Origin: Corythoichthys intestinalis
Taxonomy: Eukaryota > Chordata > Actinopteri > Syngnathiformes > Syngnathidae
Length of the DNA: 64,000 nt
Direction: 5' to 3'
NCBI RefSeq assembly: GCF_030265065.1
Contig: NC_080410.1
Location: 2,875,898-2,939,897, forward strand
Shown here in pieces: positions 25,149-35,625 of the stretch; within the stretch, counting starts at the first letter, position 1, and the number at the start of each line of letters is the position of its first letter. The notes under the pieces are model-generated. The model was not told the origin of the DNA. It did not search any database and saw nothing but the letters and a program-made list of their open reading frames with translations. Made by a program: the position numbers and the translations under genes.

Positions 25149-26204
25149 AATAGCACACCACACGAATGCTATTTTTAGACCATGATGTCCCCATCGTAAC
25201 GCGGAAGTAGGACATTATAGACACGCCCTCGCATACAAACCATGTTATTTGTACTTGTTTTCTCCGGTAACCTCTCAAAAAAGAAAATGCCAGTCAAACA
25301 CTTCTGTTATGGAACTTGTAGAAACGACTCGAGACATTACGACATATGAAGGATGTTTTCATCAGTTTTCCGAAACCAAAAACTCAAAGGAAAAAAGGTA
25401 AAGAATGGATCAACTTGCGCGGACATCCAAAAGACCAGTTTAATTCACATTTCATATGCAGTAAACATTTTGTTGGGTGCCGTGGTCCTTCAGACGACAA
25501 AGAGGTAAGCTATTTTGATATTTTTACTTATTTTTTGCGTGGCGTTTTGCCATGCTGCTTCTGTCTGACAATGAATGACCTGGGAAAAAAAATTATATGA
25601 CTGCCACTGTTACTTTTTCTGATGTAAAAAAAAAAACTTTAGTAAGGGTGAAGTTTAAATAAATTATAGAATTAAGATTTGTTATTCATGAAAAAAAAAG
25701 TGTGCGTTGGCTGTCACTGAGTAGCATTTGTGACACATTTGACTACACAAAAATAATGTAAATTGCCCCCAAGACCAGAGACGTAAGACAACCAGAGGAT
25801 ATACTTGTATTATATATGAAAGACAGGGCACATGATGGTAAAAAGGATAGATTGTTGAAACAGAAGAATGTCATTGTCAGTGGCGTAAGGCAATGCACAC
25901 AAGAAAAAGGTGTCAATAAAAAAGCTAACTCTGGATCAGGTCAGCTCTTTTTCCCGTCTTTTTCAGCCCTCGACACTCAAGCCATCTCTTTAACTGAACA
26001 TTTGTTTTTCCACATCTTTTTCGGCACCAGGGACATAATTTTCGGACAGAATTGGTAGGTTTAGCTCTGCAAACGTCTCGTTCGTACACTATTTCCATTC
26101 ATTTACTATTAGGGATAAACGGGAGGTTGACCCGCCTAGCCACAACTGCATACGTCATGAATATTAATGGGCAAAAGTGACATGTTGCTTGCGGTATGCC
26201 ATTG
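25149..26204 (+). mobile_element. THAP-domain DNA transposon relic, copy 2
   Basis: Same family and nearly the same length as 12318-13376. Ends AATAGCACACCACACG (left) and AATGGCATACCGCAAGC (read inward from right). Similarity covers the THAP exon, its donor and the downstream segment up to the right end. Confidence 0.65.
25287..25504 (+). pseudogene. THAP zinc-finger exon, broken (copy 2)
   Basis: ATG 25287 gives MPVKHFCYGTCRNDSRHYD, and a shifted frame from about 25346 gives MKDVFISFPKPKTQRKKGKEWINLRGHPKDQFNSHFICSKHFVG. C-x3-C plus C-x2-H (CSKHF) form the C2CH site of THAP domains. A GTAAGC donor follows 25504. One frameshift near 25340; better preserved than copy 1. Confidence 0.75.
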
Positions 26205-26479
26205 TGAATTTTAATGGTTCAACTATACTCTTTGTGTAAATCGATCGCAAATTAAAGTAGTAGATTAGATGTCGTCTTTTACCTAACAGGTTGTGAATAC
26301 AATGACAAATGTGATTTGAGTGAGAGGCTCTCACTCAAGAGCTTTGTCTAAAATTGCGTTATGATAATTGGTATTTGAATGCTATCAATACTGATGCTGT
26401 TTATTGTTATTGGGATATAACCTCTAACAATTTTGTATGTGTACTCACCATAGTTTCCAGCTATTTTACAACATAGTAT
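26205..26479. other. Spacer, nothing recognised
   Basis: Unique-looking AT-rich sequence, no gene. Confidence 0.4.
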
Positions 26480-28480
26480 TGACAGAGTATTGACGTGACA
26501 TTCTCCATTCACTGCGTCACGCCTTCCCGAAGGGGGCCGTCCCACACTCCGCTTCATTTATTAGCAGTCGGTCACATGCAGCGATCTAACGCCGGATTTA
26601 GGTTGAAGAAGTACGAAAGCTGTACTGCATACAAACACGAAGGATTGTCTCAGGAGTGATTTGTTCGAGGATTCAAGGTAATGTTTTTATTTTTTGTACC
26701 ATGCATGCATTTTGAAACGTTTGGAAAAAAATCAAAGAGAGAAATCACCCGCTACAGCATTAGCATTATACTTCGCAATTAGAGATGTCCCAATCGATCG
26801 GGTCCGATTACGGCATTTTCAAAGTTTCGGAATCGGCAAAAAAAATATCGGCCATGCCTTTAAAAAAAAATTTTTTTTTTTTTTAATTAAATCGTTTTCT
26901 AATTGTATTTAACGTTACAGACATAATATGTTACACGCATCCAGAGTCTTTAGTTTAGGCTTAAGGTAGGGTTATCAGATTTATCCCAATACCGGTGGTA
27001 ATTAATTTTTTAAAAAATGTATGTTAAATTAATGCATGCGCTGCACGACCCACTCACGCATTGTCGCGCTCAATCTGTAATGGCGTCGTTTTACCTATAT
27101 AGAGAGATAAAAGGCAGCGTAAAATGAGTAGAGTGAATTTTGGCAGCCTTAGGAGCCTTTTTTTTAAATTGGCTAAAGCCGTACAATCCCTCTCCCTACG
27201 ATTAGAAATATCATGGGAAGCAATGTGGGGAAGCAAGGTAGCAATTGATCTTTTTCTTAACACCTTATGTTATTTCACAACGCAGAGAAGATATATCAAT
27301 TGGTAGCACTATGCACAGTCATGGTTCCACTTACCATCATGCATTTGGGCATGGCTACTGTATCATCTACTGAAAGCTCAACAAATACACTAGATGGCAA
27401 TATTTAGCCACAATATACAAAGTCACAAGTCTTTCTATCCGTGGATCCCTCTCACAGAAAGAATGTTAATAATGTAAATGCCATCTTGAGGATTTATTGT
27501 CATAATAAACAAATACAGTACTTATGTACTGTATGTTGAATGTATATATTCGTCCGAGTTTTATTCATTTTTTTCTTAATGCATTGCCAAAATGTATATG
27601 ATCGGGAAAAATTATCGGGAATGATTGGAATTGAATCGGGAGCAAAAAAAAGCAATCGGATCGGGAAATATCGTGTTCGGCAGATACTCAAACTAAAACG
27701 ATCGGATCGGGAGCAAAAAAACATGATCGGAACAACGTAAAATAACTGCTTACTGCCCATTTTTTTGCATTTAACCAAGAATCGAGACTGTTTTACGTCC
27801 ATATCTATAATTCAAGGATTTAAGTATTTCATCACAAGAATTTTCAACGCAAAAAGCTCTTTGTTGTACTAAGGGGGCCGCCACAGTGACTTAAAGACTA
27901 GCAGCACATTCGACATATTTACATAAAATAAATGATAACTGCCCGTTTTTTTTTTTTTTGTGTTTTTTTTTTTTTTTTTTTTGCTTTTACCCAAGAATCG
28001 AGACTGTTTTACGTCCATATCTGGAAAGAATTCAGGAATTTAAGCATTTATTTACAAGAATTTAACGGAAAAAGCTCTTTGTGTACATATGACGGCCGCC
28101 AATTTGCTTACTGACTAGCATTATAGTTCGCAATGTTTATGTAAAATAAATGCTATCTGCATGGTTTTTTGCTTTTAGCCAAAAATCGAGACTGTTTTAC
28201 AGCCATATCTATAAATAATTCAGGGATTTAAGTATTTATTCACAAGTAATTTCTACGGAAAAAGCTCTATGTCTGCGATATGGCGGCCACTAATTTGCTT
28301 ACTGACTATCATCATAGTTCGCAATACTTACGTAAAATAAATGCTAACTGCACTGTTGTTTTGCTTTTAACCATGAATCGAGACTGTTTTACATCCATAC
28401 TTATAAAGAATTCAGGGATTTGAGCATTTATTCACAAGAATTTTCAACGGAAAACGCTCTTTGTCTGTGTTTCCATTCGG
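26480..28480 (+). repeat. Tandem repeat cluster 1 (unit about 175-190 bp) with a 250-bp leader
   Basis: A leader (26480-26700, containing TACGAAAGCTGTAC and GTCTCAGGAGTGATTTGTT) is followed by units with the blocks AAGAATCGAGACTGTTTTAC, CATTTATTCACAAGAATTTTC and GGAAAAAGCTCTTTGTGT. Three to four units are seen between about 27740 and 28480; the first is split by the element 26783-27740. The same leader-plus-units arrangement recurs at 29140-30240. Confidence 0.8.
26783..27740. mobile_element. hAT-like repeat splitting the tandem cluster
   Basis: Ends TAGAGATGTCCCAATCGATCG (left) and a mutated partner at right (GATCGGAACAACGTA), rich in ATCGG-type motifs, interrupt a unit between CTTCGCAATT and AAAATAACTGC. 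No transposase. It shares an internal module with the element at 57277-57899. Confidence 0.5.
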
Positions 28481-29139
28481 TCAGCTTTGAGGGCGATAGG
28501 CCCCCTATGAATCGGTCCCGTGTCCCGTCAATACAGAACATTGTGAAGTATATGCTTACAAGTATTTTATTTGTTGCTGCAGTCCCTGTAATCTGTAACA
28601 AGATGTATAATTGATTATTTCTATTTGACTCAAAAAGAATTACTCTCGCAAATTAATTTAAAAAAAATGATTTGCCTGCAGCAAGGATAAATCAGCAAGG
28701 AGGAATGAGAGATGGAAGATAGGTAACTCAGCAAGGCAACATAAACCATTTATAGGTCACAACCTACCAGTTGAGAAACACTGATTAATTGCATAACAGT
28801 TACAGTGGTATGTCACCATTTCTGTGTGAGGAAGAGGTGAAGGAGAAATGGAAGTTGATGAGCATGAGCAGAGGTGAATTGACTATCAACAAGGGCTGTC
28901 CCAATTTTCATTTTGAATACTGTTGGCTGAAAAACATAAACAATCATTTTTTTACAGAAACCTGAAGTTTGGTTTAATATTTATAGTTTAAAGCGCTATT
29001 TCTGATGTATTATGATAGATAAGTGCGAAAAAAAAAAAAAAGGAAAAAAATGCTCGCTCGCCAGTGACCCGTGCCCCAGTACTGACTAATCCGAGTAAAG
29101 ATTTGTAAACGTCCTCCTCTAGCGGTGGCCGTCATTGCT
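28481..29139. other. Spacer between tandem clusters
   Basis: No gene. 28497-28545 (GATAGGCCCCCTA.. CGTGTC) resembles 31000-31030 (AAATAGGCCCCCTACGG.. CGTGTC), so a longer duplicated unit may include both. Confidence 0.4.
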
Positions 29140-30240
29140 GGAGTCATAGACTTCAAAATCTATTGACCTGACATTTTGTCATTCTCTGCGTCCCGCATTC
29201 CGGTAGGGGACGCCGCTTCATTTAGTAATAGTCGAAGAAAGCACACGCTGCAGCCCAAGCTTGGATATTTGAAAAAGTACGAAAGCTGTACCACATACAG
29301 ACAGGAAGCATTGTCTCAGGAGTGATTTGTTTGAGGATTCAAACTAATTATTATATTTTTCGTACCATGCATGCATTTTGAAACGTTGTGAAAAAAATGG
29401 ATGGGAGAAAATAGGGGCTACAGTTTTGGCATTATACTTCGCAATATTTACTTTAAAAAAAACTGCCAACTGCCTGTTTTTTTTTGCTTTAAACCAAGAA
29501 TCAAGACTGTTTCACGTCCATATCTATAAAGGATTCAGTGATTTAAGCATTTATTCACAAGAATTTTCTTCAGTTTACACGTGGAGGCGGCTAATTTTCG
29601 TTACCTCTTAGCCTCATTGTTCGCAATATTTTGGCAAAATAAATGCTACCTGCACTTTTTTTTTTTTTTTTGCTTTCAACCAAGATTCGAAACTGTTTTA
29701 CGTCCATACCTATAAAGAATTCAGTGATTTAACCATTTATTCACAAGAATTTTCAAAGGAAAAAGCTCTTTGTGTACACATGGCGTGGGCTAATTTTCCG
29801 AACTGACTAGCCTCATTATTCGCAATATTTACACAAAATAAATGCTACCTGCACGTTTTTTTTTTTTTCTTTTAACCCAGAATCAAAACTGTTTTACGTA
29901 AGGTTGCCACCTGTCCCTTGAAATAAGGAACGATCCGAAATTGGGAATTAAAAGTTACGTTCCGTCTTTAACTAATACAGAATATAAATGAATAGATACA
30001 TTTCTATGCATTTTAGGAGTTTTGGGGATGTCCCTTTTTTTCTCTGCCTGTACAGCTTTGGGCGCTAGGGGGGTGTCCCATATTTCTTATTTCTGACAAG
30101 GTGGCAACCCTAGTTTTAAGTCCATATCTATAAAGAATTTTTTTGCTGTTGTGTTATTGTTTCATTTTTTGTTTTATGTAACATTTCAATCTCATAACTT
30201 TCAGTGAAACACCATGGGGAAGAAGTGTTGGGTTGTGGGC
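29140..30240 (+). repeat. Tandem repeat cluster 2 with the same leader
   Basis: Leader 29150-29420 matches 26480-26760 and is followed by units at about 29440, 29640 and 29830 with the same blocks as cluster 1. The last unit is split by a small hAT MITE (29899-30112). Confidence 0.8.
29899..30112. mobile_element. hAT-type MITE (214 bp)
   Basis: TAAGGTTGCCACCTGTC at left and TAGGGTTGCCACCTTGTC read inward from right, flanked by GTTTTACG (29891-29898) and GTTTTAAG (30113-30120), an 8-bp duplication with one change. Removing it rejoins a tandem unit (CTGTTTTA + AGTCCATATC). Confidence 0.85.
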
Positions 30241-30272
30241 TGCAAGACCTGTCCCACAAGGCAGACATCCTG
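30213..30272 (+). pseudogene. Possible start of another THAP ORF
   Basis: ATG 30213 reads MGKKCWVVGCKTCPTRQTSW. A basic start followed by C-x3-C is the typical opening of THAP proteins, but nothing of the domain follows in any frame. Weak. Confidence 0.3.
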
Positions 30273-30299
30273 GTAACACCGCATGGATTATTTGCACTG

Positions 30300-30480
30300 C
30301 CTGAATTATAGGACTATCTCATACCCATTTTATATTTATTTCTTTATTTAGAATTCATACTTCATGCTTGCAAGTCACTTTTGAGAGCTTAACTTATTTT
30401 ATCCTGCACTGTACAGGGAGATGCTCTGCATTTTTATTGTGCAACTGTATAATGGCAATAAAGGGCTATTCTATTCTCTA
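30300..30480 (+). mobile_element. Possible LINE 3' tail
   Basis: The segment ends ATAATGGCAATAAAGGGCTATTCTATTCTC, the form of 3' ends of fish LINE/SINE elements (AATGGCAATAAAG followed by TTCTA repeats). No coding part is attached. Confidence 0.35.
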
Positions 30481-30765
30481 ATAACTTGTGATTGTATATA
30501 GTATTTATTAATATTCTATTTATAAATTATTTATAATTGAGTCTGCATGTTTTCCGAAAGTATTAAGTTTCTGATGTGAAAATTGAGTGATTTATTAGCT
30601 GTTGAAAAAACAAAAAGTTGCTATTTTGGGCAAAAACGTATATGATATGTTAAATATTGCTATTGATCCTGAAAATATAGGTGATTTTCTCTGCATTTGA
30701 TGATTTTTGTGCATTTAGTGTAAATTCTGAGAATTTTATAGCCATTTTAAGTTTTGTTATTCAAA

Positions 30766-30840
30766 CGTGGGGAGAACAACTATTTGATACACTGCCAATG
30801 GGAAAACCCATTGGCAGTGTAATACTTGTTCTCCCCACTG
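30766..30840. mobile_element. Tiny palindromic Tc1-type MITE
   Basis: CGTGGGGAGAACAACTATTTG.. and its inverted partner ..AATACTTGTTCTCCCCACTG leave almost no loop. TA follows at 30841-30842; the TA on the left is mutated. The intact relative is at 49727-49806. Confidence 0.85.
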
Positions 30841-30842
30841 TA

Positions 30843-31539
30843 TATAAAAAATAATTAATCGGGATTTTATAAGGATAACAACTTTGACATTTTTTTATGC
30901 CGCTGCTCATGGAGACTCATATATGGCTAAGGTAGGTGCCAGTTTTGGTTTCAGGTCGGTAGCAGCTTTGGTTTTGAAAATATTTGAATTTGAAGAAAAT
31001 AGGCCCCCTACGGATCCGTGTCATGTCAATATATTATGAAGTCTATGCTAGAGTGTTAACAGACCTTAGTAGCAGCCCAGCATCAATCAATGCAGAGACT
31101 TGATTTTTGCATATAAACTTGGAAGTACGTGATGGCAGTCTGCAGAAAATGATTGAATCAAACAAATACGATGTGAAGAACAGTATGTTGCTGAAAGTAC
31201 ACCATTAAAGAACCAGCATCTGGATTAGGCTACTATTAATAAGTCCAAATTGCAATGCATTGTGCAAACAAAACAAATGGTAAATTCATACAGTCAGAAA
31301 TGGACTGAATACCATATCTGCTTTCTGAAGAAGGTTTACTTGAGCACCTGCAACTAGTAATTGCAACCACAATATCACATGGTGTCATGACATTGTGTGG
31401 ACTTAAGTGAAGTACCATTCTGGACTTAAATAACATGAACTGGAAAAAAAAAAAAAAAAACTAACTAAAAATTATTTTGTTCACTGTGGAACAATTACAT
31501 CTCATTAAAGAACAGTCATTTTTTTTTCATTTCATGTTT
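30843..31539. other. No gene recognised
   Basis: AT-rich; the 66-codon minus-strand frame at 31236-31436 may be a further decayed part of the transposase element at 31540-31990, but I cannot show it. Confidence 0.35.
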
Positions 31540-31990
31540 AATCACTCAAATCTTCTCTGCCATATCCCACAAATATGCATCAGCTTCTTGCTAAAGAATT
31601 TCCATTCCCTATACGTCTCCTTCAGTTTTCTCCTGGATTAACTAAGGTTGCAAATTACAAAACCCTGCACAAATATCTACGATCTCATGATGATGTTGGA
31701 AGTTATCAGACATTATATTACTCAAAATTTTAAAAACCTTTAATCTCCTAATAGCTCTCACATGTATTCTGACTTTTGATAAGCGACGCATTTGTGTAAC
31801 TTGCTCAGGAAGTTCTTTACAGCCACATGTTCATGCAGGAATGGCCAAAGTAACTCCTGGAGGCAAACAGTTGTTGTCTGTGAGATCTGACCACTGGATG
31901 CTGGCATCACACTCCTGCAGATGAATATTTTCCAGGTTGTTGAGATCCTCTTCTGCATGAGAAGATTCAGCAGCACAACTGTTAACCTTC
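31540..31990 (-). pseudogene. DDE_Tnp_4-type transposase fragment (Harbinger/ISL2EU-like)
   Basis: Minus-strand translation gives LPPGVTLAIPA, then, with frame changes, TCGCKELPEQ, QMRRLSKVRIHVRAIRRLKVFKIL and DICAGFCNLQP. The order AIPAFT..K-x-QL / RIHVERAI-x-R-x-K / CA-x-NLQP is the C-terminal part of DDE_Tnp_4 transposases. At least two frame breaks; no ends found. It differs from the ISL2EU copies at 38978 and 48411. Confidence 0.7.
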
Positions 31991-32059
31991 GAGGGGTGTT
32001 GACTGGGTGGGGTGCGAGACATCTTCGTTTGGGCGGAGCACAGACAGTTTGTTTAGCAC

Positions 32060-32172
32060 ACGTCTGTTTAGCACAGCATATCCATAACTGTCTATATTTT
32101 TCAACGTATTTGCTTTCTATTCCTCTTGTGCTTTATCTCCATTGCTGATTTCAATTACTATTATTATTATTA

Positions 32173-32255
<83 letters not shown>

Positions 32256-32480
32256 AATTCTATTCGTGATTAAATGCGATTTTTATGTATCATTCTAGTT
32301 TCCGTTTCAATTGTCTTTGTTTTTACCTTCTATTGATTTAATGTGATTTTTATGATCTTCATGTGATTTAAAGCACTTTGAATTGCCTTGTGTTGAATTG
32401 TGCTATATAAATAAATTTGCCTTGCCTTACCCTATGTTGAATTGTGCGATATAAATAAATTTGCCTTGCCTTGCCCTATA
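32060..32480 (+). mobile_element. L2-like LINE 3' tail
   Basis: The sequence matches, inverted, the tail of the LINE at 55949-56758 (GCATATCCATAACTGTCTAT, TTCTATTCCTCTTGTGCT, CATGTGATTTAAAGCACTTTG, GTGCTATATAAATAAATTTG) and ends in TTGCC repeats. The last 40-bp block is repeated in tandem. A TA microsatellite has grown inside. Confidence 0.75.
32174..32253. repeat. (TA)40 microsatellite
   Basis: Eighty bases of uninterrupted TA inside the LINE tail. Likely length-polymorphic. Confidence 0.97.
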
Positions 32481-33205
32481 TAAAGAGACAGAAGAAAAAA
32501 ATATGACATTCTTTTTCAAATGACCTTGATGCAATTGCGTAGGTTTGGTCTCAACATTGGTCGGGACGATATAACGGCATAACCTGTATGTACACTTTTT
32601 GCTGGGGACGGGACATACATAATGATCAATGCTAAATAAATCTGTACTGATTTATACTAACTGAAATGTGTATTGGTTCAGCCAACACTGTTCAAGTCAA
32701 ACCTTTGTTTTCTAAAACTACGAAAGAAACATTTTGAAAACTTCCAGAAAAAATGTCCAGATTTTAAGAGCAAATTTAAATTACATTATTTGAACATAAC
32801 TTCAATTATATTAACATACAAAATAAATCCAAGCTTGTTAATCATCTCTTAATGATCCAGGAATTTAAAAAAAAAAAACAAAAAAAAACATTTGTCTTAA
32901 GACCACTCAACATTGCCTAAATAAAGAAATTAAATATAACTGAAAAAACTTCTTTGTCAGGGAATAACAAAAAAATAAATACAAATGGAGCTGTCCTTCA
33001 GGTAAAACACTACTGCTTTTGTCCACAAGCACTGCCAAACTCAACAAACAAAAATGAAAGCTCCTGTCGGCTGCTTTAAGACCACATAAATAAAATATTA
33101 AGTAAAATTGGGTAGAAAGGGGTGGACCTCGGTTCACTGCATTTCTCACAGTTAATTTAATGTTAACAGTAGAAAACACATACAGGAGGACCCTTCTCTC
33201 TAAGC
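32481..33205. other. No gene recognised
   Basis: AT-rich. 32540-32640 (TAGGTTTGGTCTCAACATTGG.. GGGACGGGACATACATAATG) has a repeat-like look. The 121-codon minus frame at 32907-33272 has no domain and runs into the hAT end. Confidence 0.4.
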
Positions 33206-34203
33206 CAGGGGTCCCCATCTGCCGGGCCGCGGACTGGTACCAGTCCGTGGCGCATTTGCTACCGGGCCCCACAGAAATAATAATTTAATAAGGACCGCAT
33301 TCTGGCTGAATTAACCCTGTGCCCCTGCTTAACACACCAATATCCCTGTGTACTCTCGATATAATAGTACGGGATAGATTAGAATGTCGTCATAGAAATT
33401 CATTGATTGGACTGCTAGCAGTACGTCTTGTTTGTGTATATAATATATCTATGTACGCTTGTCCTCAATAATAGCGTATTGCTAGGCTGCGGGCGCAGCA
33501 CATTTGTTCCCGGAAATAATTAGCCCCACACGACCGAAGATGACTGGAAAACAGATGTCTTTGGAGATATTTTCACGGCGAAAAGGTCACCTGACGAGCC
33601 TATAACCTCGAAGACCCACGAACTGCGAAGGAGTGGATTCATGACCCGATGGTGAATAAACCGAGTGTTTCGAGCATGTCTGTGCAACAGGAAGATCAAC
33701 TTGTAGAGCTCGCAAATGACGGCGACCTTATTAAACGTACATTTGAGACAACAACTCTACCGAGGTTCTGGATTAAAGTCATTCTGGAATATCCTGACAT
33801 CGCTATAAGAGCATTGAAAACCTTGCTACAATTTCCAACATCGTATCTTTGTGCAGCGGGCTTCTTAATTAATGTTTAACGACAAGGCGAAGTCGTTAAT
33901 GGTGAGAGCGGTGTGCAGTTGTTGTGTGCAGCTTACATGGCAGGATGTGTCTGAGGAGAACTTTTCTACAAGTCCTTCCATGATCAAACGTAAGTTAATA
34001 TTCCTTTCTTTCAAGAAAGTTTGTAGTGTGTACTTTGGAATCGCTGCATTTGCGCATTTTGCGGCTATGTTTAACGTTACGCGCATGCGCAGAACCTCAT
34101 CGTTGCAATTTTTGATGGGTTGCAAAATTTGTCAGAACACCGGTCCGTGAAAAAAGACCCAAATAACACCGGTCCGTGGTGCAAAAAAGGTTGGGGACCC
34201 CTG
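33206..34203 (+). mobile_element. hAT element (998 bp), deleted
   Basis: CAGGGGTCCCCATCTGCCGG at left and CAGGGGTCCCCAACC read inward from right, flanked by perfect CTCTAAGC at 33198-33205 and 34204-34211. Carries the C-terminal end of a transposase. Related copies: 43578-44787 (inverted) and 60460-60711 (end fragment). Confidence 0.95.
33649..33879 (+). pseudogene. hAT transposase C-terminal dimerisation region
   Basis: The frame gives EDQLVELANDGDLIKRTFETTTLPRFW and EYPDIAIRAL..LLQFPTSYLCAAGF. The W-x-x-x-x-x-E-YP.. / FPT-x-YLCE-x-GF pattern is the hAT C-terminal (ZBED5/FAM200-like) domain. The E of YLCE is A here and the frame ends soon after. The catalytic region has been deleted. Confidence 0.8.
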
Positions 34204-34419
34204 CTCTAAGCAGCTTCCTACTCGAGTTTTGCACATTAACAAGTTCAAACAGTTTAATGTTATGCCAACTCTGATGCAGGTCAGACTTTCCGTAGCAAAA
34301 TTAGTGGTGTGTTACCCATTTCCACAACATTGATGTTTTTTTACATTTCTTACAGTTGCTGCTACTGGCTGGGAAAAAAAACGAATATCCCTGATATTTA
34401 ATGTGTGTGTGTGCTTGTT

Positions 34420-34437
34420 GGGGGGGGGGGGGGGGGG
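34420..34437 (+). repeat. G18 homopolymer
   Basis: Eighteen G in a row after GTGTGTGTGTGCTTGTT. Prone to slippage and to quadruplex formation. Confidence 0.95.
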
Positions 34438-34519
34438 TCAAGTCATAAGCCAATCAAATAAGTGTGTCGGAGGGAAAAAATTGAACCGCCACATTCAGCA
34501 AGTGTAAAGAGGTACATGT

Positions 34520-34958
34520 CCCAGATAGCAGACCGACGTTGAAAAGATGTTGGATCAACATTCCGCTGTCGATCTTATATCATTGAATCAAGTCAATCAA
34601 CGTAACCTTTGCACCCTCAATTAATGTTGTTTCAACATTGAAATCCTTACAGAACCTAAACGTCATTTCGATTATTAATAATATTGGAACAACGCTGAAT
34701 CACTGTTATGTTTTCGACCAAAACACCAGCTCATCCATAATTCAATGACTTTTCAATCATATTTCCCGGTCAATCATTATTCAACTATTTGTCAACATTA
34801 GTTCATCCGCCATTAAACAATATAAACCCAACCATCGCCTGACATACCATAGAACAACGTTGTTTCAATATCACTTCACGTCAAAAATTTCTATGTCAAC
34901 CATACTGATGATTTTGATGGAAAATCATTGTTTATTCAATGTCGGTCTGCTATCTGGG
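34520..34958. mobile_element. Inverted-repeat MITE (439 bp)
   Basis: CCCAGATAGCAGACCGACGTTG at left and CCCAGATAGCAGACCGACATTG read inward from right. The interior is rich in repeated CAACATT/CAACGTT words. TTAA follows the right end but not the left, so the target duplication is unclear. Confidence 0.85.
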
Positions 34959-35373
34959 TTAAGTCTAATGAACATAATGAAAATAATTCACTTAATAATG
35001 GTGGGGTCAATTCAGAGGTTGTGCTAGACATTTTCGTTGTCTGTCATTTTGACTGACAGGGTCATAAAAATCCGGTCACAGTCTATTTTTACCCGTCACT
35101 TAAATTTTTAAAATGATAATGATGACATATTCAATAGTATTTAGTTTTCATTCATTTTTACTTAATATTGTAACGCTTGCTTGGCGGCGAAAAATTAGAC
35201 ACGGAAGTCGTGGTATTTTTCTCCCTTTTTACTCTGCTTACTGCCAACAACTCCAACTCCGCCCCCAAAGAAAAGGAGGCAACGATATAGACCCCAATCA
35301 CCAACGTCACACAATGATCTTAATTGTGGTTGTCAGCCCAAAATCTTCTAAATATATATTAAATGCATCTTAC

Positions 35374-35550
35374 CAGATATAAAAAGACTACTACATAGGC
35401 TGTGGTGATCGTTTGGTGCCCAGATTTCTTGTCGAATTACAGCAGTCCATCTCGCTCTCATCTTCGCGTCTCTCAGAATACGGTAGAACTTCAAGTCTCT
35501 CCGTCTATCTTCTCTGTTACAGCAACCAACGCCACACACGCCTTCACCAT
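35374..35550 (-). pseudogene. THAP zinc-finger exon (copy A)
   Basis: After ATG at 35550 one base is missing near 35530, then the frame reads [38 protein letters not shown] and SLCSSLFISG, ending at a GTAAG donor. H of the C-x2-H pair is L here (CSSLF), whereas copy B keeps CSSHF. A dead copy. Confidence 0.8.
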
Positions 35551-35625
35551 TTTGATTATTAATATTAACGAGCAGAAAAACACGCCGTAATAGGAGGCAT
35601 GTACCTAGCGGTAATGTATAAACAT

